DNA from: Neurospora tetraspora
Lineage: Eukaryota > Ascomycota > Sordariomycetes > Sordariales > Sordariaceae
DNA length: 64,000 nucleotides
Assembly: GCF_033439725.1 (NCBI RefSeq)
Contig: NW_026944387.1
Location: 4,550,969 to 4,614,968, forward strand
Direction of reading: 5' to 3'
In this document: positions 37,886 through 49,150 of the stretch, piece by piece
How positions within the stretch are numbered: position 1 is the first letter of the stretch
Layout: each line of letters opens with the position of its first letter
The notes under the pieces: model-generated
What the model was told of the DNA's origin: nothing
The model's database searches: none
What the model saw: only the letters and a program-made list of their open reading frames with translations
Program-made: the position numbers and the translations under genes

Positions 37886-38065
37886 CACTACTAATCCATA
37901 CCAAGACTATCCAGTAATTTCTGGGTATCCGGCGTTTTTTTTCCCCACCCTCTACAAGAGGGTGGGTTTAGGTAAACTGGCCTTGGCACGAGAGCCAACC
38001 TCACACCCACGGGTACACCGCAGCCACGGTTAAACCAAAAAAGGAAAGTCAACAAGTGGACTGGA

Positions 38066-38620
38066 TGGCGGCACAGGCGAAGCAACTCAAGCAAGCGAAG
38101 GACTTTGGGGCCAAACTGGAAGAATTGAATCGAAACACCTTTAAAGCCCGCTTTCTCCCCGCCAGTCCACTATGAAACCCATTCCTTAGGGGTCCAACCT
38201 CAAGGCAACGAGGAACCCTGGTCCCGTCCTCATGTGCCACCATTGACGGCCAAGGAGCTCAAGAGGCTCTCGCTTCAGTCTGTCAAGTCTCGGAGCCCTC
38301 CTACACAAGTGACACAGGATGCAGACAAGGGTAAGAAGAAAGATGAGAAACAGTCACAGGGATTTATCTCCTCGTTATTTTCGAAGAAGAAGAAGAAGCC
38401 AGCACCAGCTGAAGTGAATCCATACGCAGATCCATACGCAGGTCAGTACGACAGCCCTGGCAGCAACGGCACACGCAGCTCCACATCCGATGATGGATCT
38501 TATGGTCCATGATACGTCTCGAGGACCTGCAACGCATCCAGCAAAGCCGTAGGATCACCAAGCGCGTCTTATGGTCCTCCGGTCTACAACATCGACCGTC
38601 GGCCACCCATCTACATGTAG
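38066..38620 (+). pseudogene. Possible degraded gene fragment (unknown protein)
   Basis: Two coding-like stretches in different frames. From 38066 a 36-residue run (M-A-A-Q-A-K-Q-L-K...) ends in a stop at 38173-38175. In another frame from about 38110, a Pro- and Lys-rich stretch runs through K-K-K-K-K-P-A-P to a TGA at 38510-38512. It stays open in the same frame to a TAG at 38618-38620, with a plausible C-terminus (P-P-V-Y-N-I-D-R-R-P-P-I-Y-M). An intron between the first two parts, or decay next to the RIP block, could explain this. The Y-G-P motif occurs on both sides of the TGA. No family recognised. Confidence 0.35.
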
Positions 38621-38934
38621 TCAGCGGGCAATCTTGTAGACCTGACGAGTGCGTAACAAAGACAAGAAGGATTGTTAGAAAGATACTGGGTCTCGGTGTT
38701 TAGCTGGACATGCAGTACTGGTCATCAGAAGCCAGGAGTCCCAGGTCGAATGTAAGGTATCTGTTTCCACGGTTTACACATCAACAAAACAATTTTGAAG
38801 TTTTAAATACCGTTGGAAATGTGCAAAAAGCCTTCCACGCTGGATATGCCCCGCGTATCGTGCGGGCAGGTTTTGCCGGACTGAAATAGCCACCTAACAT
38901 TATCGAAAATCATAAGTACCTGCCCCATCTCCCC
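38621..38934. other. Short spacer
   Basis: 3' side of the minus-strand UstYa-like gene. Nothing recognised. Confidence 0.5.
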
Positions 38935-39857
38935 TTACCTCCCCTCCCAAGTCCCATTATACACCGCCACCATCTCCCTCTGATACTCCATCAACCTCTC
39001 CCAATTAATACAACTATGCACCACCCCCCACCCTAAGTTCCCCTTGGTATACTCCTCCGGGCTTCCCGGTGGGGAATCGCTCTCCAGCGTCATGTAATCT
39101 GCACACACGATGCTCAGCCTCAAATACTCGAAGCAATGCTCCAAGTGTTCCAGCCAGTCGTTGTCCACGAACGAGCCAGACAGGGCGTTGATCCCCTTGT
39201 AGACCAGCTGGTTGTACCGCTGCCGGGCGACGTTGACGCAGTGAAGTTGGTGCATGGTGTTGAGGACGTAGAAGTTGTTGAGGTTCGGGAGAGAGGCGGC
39301 GGAGGGCGGAGGGGTGTTGAACATAAAGAAGGGGGCGCGGATGCCTGGGTCGTGGAGGCCGTATTTTGAAGGGTCTTGGAGGTAGATGGTGTCGGAGCCT
39401 GAGTGTGCAGAGTTCGGGTTAGACACGAGTTTTTATCTCTTTGTGATGTTCAAAGCCGACTTACCCATCGTTATCCGGTCCCAATTCCTTTCAGCTTCCT
39501 TTGACGGCCCGATGAACTCCTTGTAGGGGATAATGGGACATCTCGTCTTTCGGTGAAGATCTCTCGTGGTAAGGGCGTCTTTGGGTTGATGCCAAAGTCT
39601 TTCAACGTTGGCTCACTGGAGTTGGAGCTTGTTGTGAGGTAAAACCCAGCGGCAATAGCGACTGTAATGGAGAAGATGGTAATAACTACGCGGATAACAT
39701 GCTCCCTCCACCGTGATTGTCTGCAAATTGGGATATGGATGTCAAGGCTTTCATCTGACTCTCTGCTGGAGTCTGGGTGCCCGTGTGCACTCAGAAGGCT
39801 TCCAGTTTCATTGTCCAGCTGATGATGTTTCTCGGTTGTCAAGTTCTGGGAGTACAT
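38935..39857 (-). pseudogene. UstYa-family (DUF3328) oxidase-like gene with a frameshift
   Basis: Exon 1 is 39857-39465 and exon 2 is 39398-38935, with a 66-nt intron (GTAAGT...CAG). Exon 1 encodes a cytosolic N-terminus and one membrane segment (about residues 54-76), then the usual UstYa stem. At about residue 104 (near 39548) the family-like sequence moves to another frame. The conserved Y-K-E-F-I-G-P...N-W-D-R stretch before the donor is read only after a 1-nt shift. Exon 1 is 393 nt, one base short of the phase the splice needs. Exon 2 keeps both hallmark motifs, M-H-Q-L-H-C and H-L-E-H-C-F-E-Y-L-R. UstYa proteins crosslink or oxidise side chains in fungal cyclic peptides. Either one base was lost, making a pseudogene, or the assembly has an error here. 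It is the nearest of three family members to the precursor's centromeric side. Confidence 0.8.
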
Positions 39858-40227
39858 GGTGATGCAAAGGTGTTTGGAACTTGACTGCGCCTGCCAAAGG
39901 GAAAGATGAGCAAGTGCAAAGATGAAGGTTGGAAGGAGGCACAAGCAACAGGACCGGAGGGGGCGCTCTTACCTCCCCTTCAGATCAACATCAACAGGAC
40001 CAAAGCCATCAAAGTGAAGATCCAAAAAGAAGTGCGATATCGCACCACTCTCCAAGTCTTCACATGTCAAACACTCGATTTGGATCATCAGTTGGACACC
40101 TTCCTGAAGGTTCACAACCAAGGAAGGCTGTGAGACGCAATGTCCGAAAATGTGCATTATACAAGGCCAACGAAGTAATCGGAGACGTGCTGACTGCTGA
40201 AAGCTCGGAGGACCCTTATCGTTAACT
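39858..40227. other. Upstream region of the broken UstYa-like gene
   Basis: About 370 bp of normal composition up to the copia LTR. Its last five bases (40223-40227, TAACT) are the left copy of the copia target duplication. Short ORFs here have no support. Confidence 0.5.
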
Positions 40228-40422
40228 TGTCAGAATGCACGGTTGAGTTAAAAGTGGGTAAATCTCTATATTAATGTGTGTATATCGAAGAGTACTATGG
40301 AACCAGAGTTGGAGGCTCCTAGAATATTAAGGAGGTTTATAGTTAGATTCTAGGTAGCTAGGAAGCTAGTCCTCATTTAGAACTCCCTTCTTACTAACTA
40401 GATTTAACCCTCCAAACTAATA
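40228..40422 (-). repeat. Copia 3' LTR (left)
   Basis: 195 bp, starting TGTCAGAATGCACGG and ending CTAATA, the RIP-altered form of CTGACA. It is more mutated than the right LTR. Confidence 0.85.
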
Positions 40423-43400
40423 CACCTTCCCAATTGAAGTCTTATAGAGATAAAACTACTTAGAAATAAAGCTATTTATAGTATTATATGACTATCCCAA
40501 GATTTATCTCCTTATTAATTTTATTTATTTCGATATATACTATTATATTCTCTCGTCTTTTTGATTCCTTATCCTTTATTAAATTTATTTCTACTAGCTT
40601 TATAAACGCTATATACCTCTAGAAGTCTAGTACTTTCATTAAACTATCTATAGGTATTTTGGCCGCTTCTAAATATTTAATTTTTATCCTTCTAGTAAAT
40701 ACCTTTTATTTTACCTAATATCTATAAATATCTACGTATTTAAACTTTATTACTAATTTTGTAATTTCTACAGTTAAAACCCTAATAATTTATTAATTAT
40801 TATAATCTAGGGTAAGGATAGGATTAATTAAACTTATTATAAAATTAGTAATAAATCTTATTATAAAGAAGGCTTTCTTAACTATACTAATAAATATAAT
40901 AAATTTTGCCTCAGTTGTAGAAGTAGCTACAATTACTTATTTAATAGTACCCTAATAAACTAGCCCTCTCAAGAATTATATTATAAATCCTTAGGAATTT
41001 TTATAATTTATAAAATTATTTATAAATAACGAATTTAAGGAAATCCAGAGTACTTTATTACCTCTATAGTAAAGTACCATATTAATAGTAGTATAGAAGT
41101 AGTAGAGTACTTTATTTATAGCTTTATAATAATCTAAATTAGGGATATAATTATATTTAAAGAGATAATTGATAACGAAATTAATATTTAGGCGTATAGT
41201 AATAGTAGTATATAGTACCAAGCCTACTTTAATTTAATATAAGTATATTAAATAAAGGGAAGCTTTATCATAAAAAGGAACTAATTCGACGTTAAATATA
41301 AGGATTAAAATAATACGTTTAGTACTTATAAAGTAGTAAATCTTCTATAAATACGAACGTTAAAATATTTAAATCTTTCCTATTTAATAGTTTCGAATAA
41401 TTTCGATATTTAAAAACTATTATAATTTGTCTCTTCTAATTATATAATATTATTAAATAAAGTTATTTATATATTCTTATATAGTAGTAGTTTTATTAAG
41501 ATAATATACGAAGATTATATTATTAATATAATAGGAAACGAGGATACTATCGTTAACGAAAATATATAATTCTTTAAGAATCAATTCGAAACCTATTATT
41601 TTAAAAATATTTATAAGTTTTCGTTACTAAAGGAATAAGGAACGTCGTAGGCCATATAGAGCTTTAAGTACTTTAAGGACTTTCCTTAGAGTTTTATAAT
41701 TTAAAAGTATATATATATAAATATTTTTATTTATATAAGTATCAACGAAGGTATTAATAATATTATATTAAATAACTTCGAATTTAAACCAGGCGGCTAT
41801 AGCGATAAAAGTACGGAAAGAATAGTTAGTGAAGGTAGAAGTATACGTTTCCTACCCTACCTTTTTTACTTATTAATTTTTACTGACGATAAGGTAAGCT
41901 TTAATTTTATTAAATTTACTGTTTTTAAAGAATTTATATATATACACCTATATATAATCGAACATTTATTTATTTCGAATACATAATTCGTCCTTATCGA
42001 CTTCTAAGTAAGTCTTCATTTCTTTATAATCATTAAAATAGGTTTGTTCTATTTATTTAAAAAGATTTCTAAGGAAATAATAATTAAGAGATTTATAATT
42101 TTTAAGCGCTAAAGGAAAATAGTTTATATGGATTAAGGATTTAAATTCCCCTTTAATAATAATCTTATGATTACGAATAAATTACTATAATTTTATTTTC
42201 GTAACGGGTTTACTATTGCATATTACTCTAGGTTAATAAAGTTTACCGGTATTAAAGGCGGCCTTTTAGGGTTCAAAGCCTTTATAAATTTCGTTTTTAA
42301 TACGGAAATTAAAATAGAAGCCGGCGAAGAAGGAGGTAGGCGGCAATCAGTTTAATAGCAACGTATTTAAAAGAATAGGATATTTATTATTAAGGATAAA
42401 ATTAATAAATATCATTTCTATAGGGGTATTCGAATTTTTTAGCGGAGGCTTTAGAAATATATAATTAATTTCCCCTTTTTAATAACTTTAATTAAATTTT
42501 AGAAGGGAGCTAGGTATATCGTATATTTAAGTATTTTTAAAATCGATTTGGCTATTAACAAAATCGGGGATTTTTAGTATTAGAAGTATCTAATTATATT
42601 TTTAGAATAATATAATAAATTCGTTAGAAGAGAGTTTTAAAGATTACGTTTCAATTAGTACTTCCTTAGAATAAAGTGTATTTTTATTAAATAATATATT
42701 ACAGATATTAATAATTAAATTATTAATGGGGTTTTAAATATAATAAATTAAGGAAGTAACGTAACTGATTAAATAACCAATTTATATGTTAAAAAGAAGA
42801 TTTTTTACGCCTTTTTTCTTTCTTTTAAGTAGTTATAATTATAGCGTATATTTTATAATTATAGATACAAAGGTATATAATATTTAATTTATGTAGAATT
42901 AATATATTAAATTTATTTCGTTTAATAATAAAAGTATAGAAGCGTTTGTATAGGGATTTTTAATTATAAAGGAATTTAGGGGACTAATTAGTAAAGTAAA
43001 TTATTGTAAAAACGATTTCTAACTATAAATATTTAGCGAAATAAAAATTCTATATTATTACTCTGAACTTTTCTTTAATTGTAGCTCCTAAGTATTCTAT
43101 AATATTATTCTATATTTGAATATATAGAATAGAGGGCGTAGTATTTATATTTCTAAGAGCGAAGAATTCTTTTACTATATAAGACCTATTAATTTCGTTA
43201 TTATATTTAATAACCTTTAATTAAATATTATATTACATATTTAATATTATAAAGAAGTTATTAAGGAAGCAGGCGATAGTAGGAGCTTTATAATTTATTA
43301 TATAGTAATTTTGAATATACCTGATATATTTATAAATAATAAGTATAACATTAGAATATCCTTAGCGGCTCTTTATATAATCGAGAAAATCTATAGTTAA

Positions 43401-45582
43401 TCTCTCTCTTAGGCGATAGCTACGATTATAGGGTTTACGGTTAATTTATTATTTAATTTTTAATAAGGTATATATATTATAATATGTAGTAGAAGGACCC
43501 TTAAAGCGGGTACCAATAACGTTAGTAAAATAGTCGAATATTTAAAGATTATAGTAACCGAGGTGGTAATATTAGATAATAGCCTCTTTCTTATAGTACT
43601 TATAATTGTTGAGGGAATTAAATTAATTATATTATATAAAGAAAATAACTCTATAGAAAGAAGAAGAAAGGTCCTTAAGGACCGTTTAACAGTATTATAT
43701 CGTAAGACGGTAAAAAAAGGAGTAATCTAAATTTCGAAAGTAATTATTAGGTAATTATTAATCCAAATAAAAACCTTTCTTACGAAGGAAGTAAAAGGAG
43801 ATAAAGTTAATTATAAAGTCGGAGTAGAAGGTTATATTATAGAGACGGAATTTTTTAAGCCTTCTATATCCTTAGATTATAATACTTATATTATTATATC
43901 CTTTAATAAGAATGTGGAAATTTTTAACTAAGAGATTATTATTATAGGAAATGTAATAAAAGTTAATTAAATAGGTAATTTTATGAAAAATATAAAGGGA
44001 GTTATTAGAATTAAAAAGGGCGTTATTCTTAAAAGACTATAATTATAAATCTCTTTTTCCTACTTAAAGAGCCGCTTAATAAACGGTTATTTTATAATTA
44101 ACTATTACTTCCTAAGTACTTTTATTAAAGAATTAATTACTTTTATTATTATTATTATTCTATTTTATTTTTTATTTAAAGCGGTCGATTTCTCTCCTTA
44201 GTTTTAAGTTATTATAGAGATTCTTTTTAACTTTATTTTAAATTTTTTTAATAGGTTTCTATTTGGGTTAATTATTTTAATAAGGAATAGATATTAGTAG
44301 TATTTAATTAGGTAATGGCTTTATTAATATACTTTATAACAAATATTTAGGAATAATAATAAAATATTTATAATTGTAGTTTCGCGCTTCCTCTTACGAT
44401 AATTCTAAGTCCTATTAAATTAAACGTCCTCGTCCTTAATATTACTATCCTATAAATTATTAAAAATTAAACTTATACTAAACGTTCCTTTATAGCCCTT
44501 AGTCTTATTGATATTAGTAGGAAGTTGCTTATTTAATCCTTTATAGCGGAAATTCCTAAATATTAAATAGAAATTAAGGATATTAATTGTAATTTTCTTA
44601 TTATAGTATTTTGAAATATTAAATACTTAAATAGGTTGAATTAATTATAAATAATTTAAGAGGTCTATAAATTAAGTATTAATTATAGTAACTTTTAAAA
44701 CCTTATAGCGGATTATATTAATTATTATAACGTCCTAACTATTTATTTATTTACTCATTCCCTTATCTCTCTTATTAAATTCGTTTAATAATAATTTAAA
44801 GTAATTATAATACTTCTAGTAAACTTCAGTTTAAGTATCTTCCTTTCAGTAATTATAGCCGTTTTTAATATTAGCGTATTATTTAGCTATAAATAAGAGG
44901 AATAGAAAATTATTAAATTTATACGAAGAAAATACGGATTTTTATATTTACTTTCGAATATTAACGTGACTAATTTTAAAGGATTTATAGACTTTTATCT
45001 TATAGCATTAATTAATACAATTATATTCGTACTCTTATAAATTAAAAGTAATAAAATCTATTAATTTAATTATAGCGTCGTCGGTCTATTAATTTAAAGT
45101 TCAGTTAATAATTTCTACGCCTTTAAGAATTTAGGACGCTTCTAGAGCTTTAATTTCTTCGTTTATATTTATAATTACCGGGGCTAGGGTTAGAGCCGGA
45201 GGTATATAAATAATAATATTAATTTTAAATCTATTAAAGACTTCCCGAACTCTTTTAATATAGTAGAGGACTATAGTTTTAATAATGTAATTATCTATAT
45301 AAATAAGTAGAGGCTTTTAAACAGCGGGCTTTAACTTTAGTACGAAATTAATAAAGTTAAAGCTTTTAGCGTAATTAAATAATTTATCATTCTAATTATA
45401 GAATTTCGAAGGTTTATCGAAGTAAGGATGGTTAGTCTTAGGAGAGGATTCTTTTAATAGGGATATAATTACCTTATTAATTTGGTCGTTATTAGGGTAA
45501 TTCGAAAAATATTGGTACGTAAATATTCGTACTTCTATAGATATTAGTATAAAATATAAGTATTGCAAATTAGATGATTAAT

Positions 45583-45777
45583 TGTTAGAATGTACAGTTA
45601 AGTTAAAAGTAGGTAAATTTCCATATTAATGTGTGTATGTTGAAGAGTATTGTGGAATTAGAGTTGGGGGCTCCTAGAGTATTAGGGAGGTCTGTAGTTA
45701 GATTCTGGGTGGCTGGGAGGCTAGTCCTCATTCAGAGCCCCCTTCTTACTAGCTGGATTTAACCCTCCAAACTGACA
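45583..45777 (-). repeat. Copia 5' LTR (right)
   Basis: 195 bp, starting TGTTAGAATGTACAG and ending CCAAACTGACA. It matches 40228-40422 along its full length. Confidence 0.85.
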
Positions 45778-45782
45778 TGACT

Positions 45783-46456
45783 TGGCCGGGGTAGCCCCGC
45801 ATTGTCCCGGTTGAGTAGGGCCGGGCCGCTAACCGCCTGCGGGCCGTCCGCGGAGGCTCCACCCAGTTTTCGGTCACTGTGCTCCACATTTTGTCTCTTT
45901 TGTCCATTGTCTCCTCTTGTTCTCTCCTGCAGAAGTCTCCCGCATTCAGCTCCCATGAATTGAGATGCAGTGACATCGGCCTCCGGGGTAAGCCTACAAC
46001 ATGGCCGGTTTTCTGTGCCGTTGTACCGATATGACATCTGCCGGACTTGATACGAAGAGATCCGAGTTTCAGCACGATGGCCTGTGCTATTGGCGTAAGC
46101 AACGAATCCTTCAATGTTTGCCACTGGAGCTCGTCGAACATTCCACATAGTCTGGTAAACTGGACGCTAGCGCGCTTACGAGCTTACAGCGCCTAGCACA
46201 GTGCTATCTCGGTATTGACTTGACGTTTGGCATGTCCTGTAAACCAACGTTGCTTGCATCTTGGAGATATCTCATCGTGATCGTTTCTGGTCATTGTAAC
46301 GTCTTGTTGATGACTTGGGCGAAAGAAGGGGGAGTTTGGATATCCCCTTGCCTGAAGTCTAGTAGTCTACCTAGCTGTCAGTCTCCTGTCAAGCTCTTTT
46401 CCTGTCAGGGCCAAACCACTCAAGTCCAACCGTACAACATCCAACTCACCAAGACG
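45783..46456. other. Upstream region of the UstYa-like gene at 46457
   Basis: About 670 bp of normal composition. Two overlapping minus-strand ORFs (about 130 codons) end near or inside the LTR and look non-coding. No promoter motif stands out. Confidence 0.5.
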
Positions 46457-47467
46457 ATGCAGTCCAAGATCAAGTCCATCCTAGAGTCCGTTCGTTCACC
46501 AGACAGTCCGGACTATGGACGGATTCGCACAGACGACGACGACGAAAAGCTTGAAGATGTCCAGCTCGATGCACCAATCCGGAGCCACGCCATCGCTAGA
46601 GAGCGGCGCAACAACCGCATTCTCCTCACAGCAGTGTCTTTCCTCTGTTTGGGATGGCTCACAACAGTGGCATTCTGGTACAAGACCGCACCAAGAAACA
46701 ATGGACCTCTGCATGTCTACTCCAACACTCCCATCTCGAAGGAACTTTTCATTCCTGTGAAGAAGGTGTTTCAACCAGACGAGCGTTATATCGGTGGCAC
46801 TGCGGAGGTTGAGAGGGAATGGGATAAACTGGTTGCTGGTCAGTACCATCTTGGCCAGATGTGAACATGATATGTGCACGACTGAAGTATAAACTGACCG
46901 TTGTTGACAGGCCATGATGCCGTCTGGATCGAGAACCCCAAGCAATGGGGACTTCCTCAGGGCATCGTCGCCCCATACGATCATCCAAACACTCCTGTCC
47001 CGAAGCCACAAGATTTTTACGTCATCTCCATCCTTCACCAGCTCCACTGTCTGGTAAGAACTTTTCTCTTCCCCGGTTTCATCACTCTTTCCCAAACGAA
47101 GACTGACAAAATGTTCCTTCAGAACATGATCCGCTACCAATATTACGTCGAAAAGAACAAAAACTCCGAGTCCGGAATGACCATGCGAATGAGGGACAAT
47201 CTTGACGAGGAACTTGGACCAGACCCAGATGAAGAGTTCAAGTGGAAGGTCCATGTCGAGCACTGCTTCGAGTACTTGCGCCAGGGAATCTCCTGTGGTG
47301 GTGATCTGATCATTGAAGGCAACAGTCCCATCAAGGTTGGAAAGGGCCATGCAACTTCCGTGACCGGGTGGGGTGTTGAACATGATTGTATCGACTTTGA
47401 CAAGTTGAGGCAGTTTCAGATTGAGCAGGAGGCGAAGTATAATCTGACGTGGCAGAAACCTCAGTAG
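46457..47467 (+). CDS. UstYa-family (DUF3328) oxidase-like membrane protein
   Basis: Three exons, 46457-46838, 46911-47053 and 47123-47467, join in frame over 72- and 69-nt introns to about 289 residues, the normal UstYa size. A charged cytosolic N-terminus precedes one membrane segment (about 54-75). The lumenal part carries the two family motifs H-Q-L-H-C (170-174) and H-V-E-H-C (219-223), thought to bind copper. It ends with C-I-D-F-D...Y-N-L-T-W. I chose the ATG at 46457 because it gives a normal N-terminus; an in-frame ATG at 46220 would add 79 atypical residues. By homology it would oxidise or macrocyclise residues of a secreted-pathway peptide. The natural candidate substrate is the repeat precursor at 51293. 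A GNAT gene lies 380 bp downstream. Confidence 0.92.
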
Positions 47468-47844
47468 AAATCGTACCTTGTTCGCAAATGAAATAGAAAC
47501 CGTTGTAATATGAATGGGTTGAACTCGAAGAAGCTTGCATGTCCATGACTGAACTTTGACCAGGGGTGATGTTATAGGCCTCTCGTGCTCATAGGCTAGG
47601 AACTTAAGCACCGCGTTCACTTCCAAAGAAACACGAGCTCGAAAGGGGGAAAGGACAAGAAGTGCAAGACGGGAGAAGATGCGGATAGACACGAAAGGTC
47701 AAGGGAGCAAAAGGATACGCAGGAGAAAGGACTCAAGTTTGTTCCCAAAAACTGATAGATTGAGCACAGGGAATTTGTTGCAACTTCAATCACGAAAAAG
47801 ACATGGAAGTCATCACCATCTTCTTCTAGACCATCAAGCCAATC
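47468..47844. other. Convergent 3' spacer
   Basis: Between the UstYa-like gene (plus) and the GNAT gene (minus). Nothing specific seen. Confidence 0.55.
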
Positions 47845-48528
47845 TTAAGCCGCAACAGCACCCACAGACTCCTTCACCACCTCCTCCGCATTCTTCTCCG
47901 GCACTGCCACAGCGGCCGGCGCCTCCTTTGGCAACCCATAAACACTAACATCCTCACTCATCCCCTTCTTAATCCACACCTGCCCAACTACATCCGGTCC
48001 AAACACCAACAATTGCCTCAATCCCACGTCCACAAACCCCAAGCTCCGGAAAACGGCACCACTGGCCTTATTCGCCGGGTCGTGAAGTCCCAAGATATCC
48101 TTCACCCCCTGCACCCTCTCGACATAATCCATCAGTCCCTGCGCCGCCTCTTTCGTGTACCCCTTCCTCATGTACTCGGACAAAATCGCAAATCCCAAAT
48201 CCGGCGCGGTATAAGATCCAGGCTCATCCCCGCGCATCAGCGACACCGTACCGATTGGCGTGGCGGAGGCCAGATCGTCTGGGTTCGCAGGGTTGCGGAG
48301 AGAGAAGAGGTAAGTGCCGTAGCCATTGCGGGCGTGTTCGGCACGGAAGCGGCCCTCGAGTTGACGGCGCGCGACGTCGCGGGTGGTGACGGGTGTCTTG
48401 CCGTTGTTGGCGATGAATTCGGGGGTGTTGTAGAGGGCGACGAGGAAGTCGCAGTGCGAGTCGAGGTCGGGTTGGAGGTACGAGATGAGGAGACGGGGGG
48501 TCTCGATTTTGAAGGTGGGGTCCGACAT
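47845..48528 (-). CDS. GNAT-family N-acetyltransferase
   Basis: Single exon, 227 residues. It starts E-T-P-R-L-L-I-S-Y, typical of the RimJ/RimL-like (Acetyltransf_3) branch. It continues with a middle strand I-G-T-V-S-L and D-L-G-F-A-I-L, then the acetyl-CoA loop region Y-M-R-K-G-Y-T-K-E-A, and ends the fold with A-S-G-A-V-F-R-S-L-G-F. The C-terminal about 30 residues are Ala/Glu/Val-rich and probably disordered. It should transfer acetyl from acetyl-CoA to an amine, but the substrate is unknown. It lies between two UstYa-family genes, so a role in tailoring the peptide is conceivable. Stand-alone GNATs are common in fungi, so this is only positional. Confidence 0.85.
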   Translation of the reverse strand: MSDPTFKIETPRLLISYLQPDLDSHCDFLVALYNTPEFIANNGKTPVTTRDVARRQLEGRFRAEHARNGYGTYLFSLRNPANPDDLASATPIGTVSLMRGDEPGSYTAPDLGFAILSEYMRKGYTKEAAQGLMDYVERVQGVKDILGLHDPANKASGAVFRSLGFVDVGLRQLLVFGPDVVGQVWIKKGMSEDVSVYGLPKEAPAAVAVPEKNAEEVVKESVGAVAA

Positions 48529-49150
48529 GGTGGTTGGTGGTGCTGGTGTGGTTCGGATGAGGTGGGTTTTAGGTGTGCTTTTCGTCCGAAGTGTGATTTA
48601 AGGTGGTGATGTTTTTGAGATGAATGTCCTTGGAAGATGAAAGTCCTTAGAGTTTCTTTGCTTACTAGTGAAAGTGTGAAAGGGCAGGAACTGATATCGT
48701 GAAGAAGGCAAGAGGGAATGAGGACCCTGAAATACTTCCGCCGCATGAAACCATTCCAAATTTCCAATGGTCGACGACTTTCCTCTTTGGGCTAACACAC
48801 CTGCAGCGACCAGCGCTGGGCGGTCGCGCGTCCGCTGTAACCTCAGAAATCAGCACTAAAACAGGTGAGTCAGAGTGAACAGTGTTAATCCCCATGATGG
48901 AGGCAAGGACCTTGCAGTTGAACAGGATCGTGGTTGCAGCGGTTTGTCCGGGGATAAAACATCAATGTTCCAGCAGGAAAAAGCTACAAGGTTTCAATCA
49001 ATGATCATGACTCAAGATTGCAATTTGGAATGGTGAAAAGAGGCGATGCAATGCGTTCAAGTTTTTGTTGGTAATTGTGGTGAGGAAGTAAACAAAGCCC
49101 CTGAAAGTGCCCTAAAACACAGCCCCTATTTCCGCACACTGGATTGTCCC
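48529..49150. other. Intergenic region
   Basis: Upstream of the GNAT gene and downstream of the next UstYa-like gene. Only short, unsupported ORFs. Confidence 0.5.

Larger units (their letters stand above)
40228..45777 (-). mobile_element. Complete, RIP-mutated Ty1/copia retrotransposon
   Basis: 5550 bp with 195-bp LTRs at 40228-40422 and 45583-45777. It is flanked by TAACT (40223-40227) and TGACT (45778-45782), a 5-bp target duplication with one G-to-A change of RIP type. The minus strand carries the degenerate RNase H-like stretch (40991-41221) close to the left LTR, matching copia order with RNase H last. It is homologous to the partial copy at 1-1577 but inverted relative to it. It sits between two UstYa-family genes. 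All frames have stops. Confidence 0.88.

Noticed and set aside
45749-46148. Two overlapping minus-strand ORFs of about 130 codons
   Set aside because: They run into the copia LTR, overlap each other in different frames, and match no family. Neither reads on across the copia insertion as a recognisable protein.
46496-47692. 398-codon minus-strand ORF over the UstYa gene
   Set aside because: Antisense shadow across three exons and two introns of a well-supported gene; no family motif.
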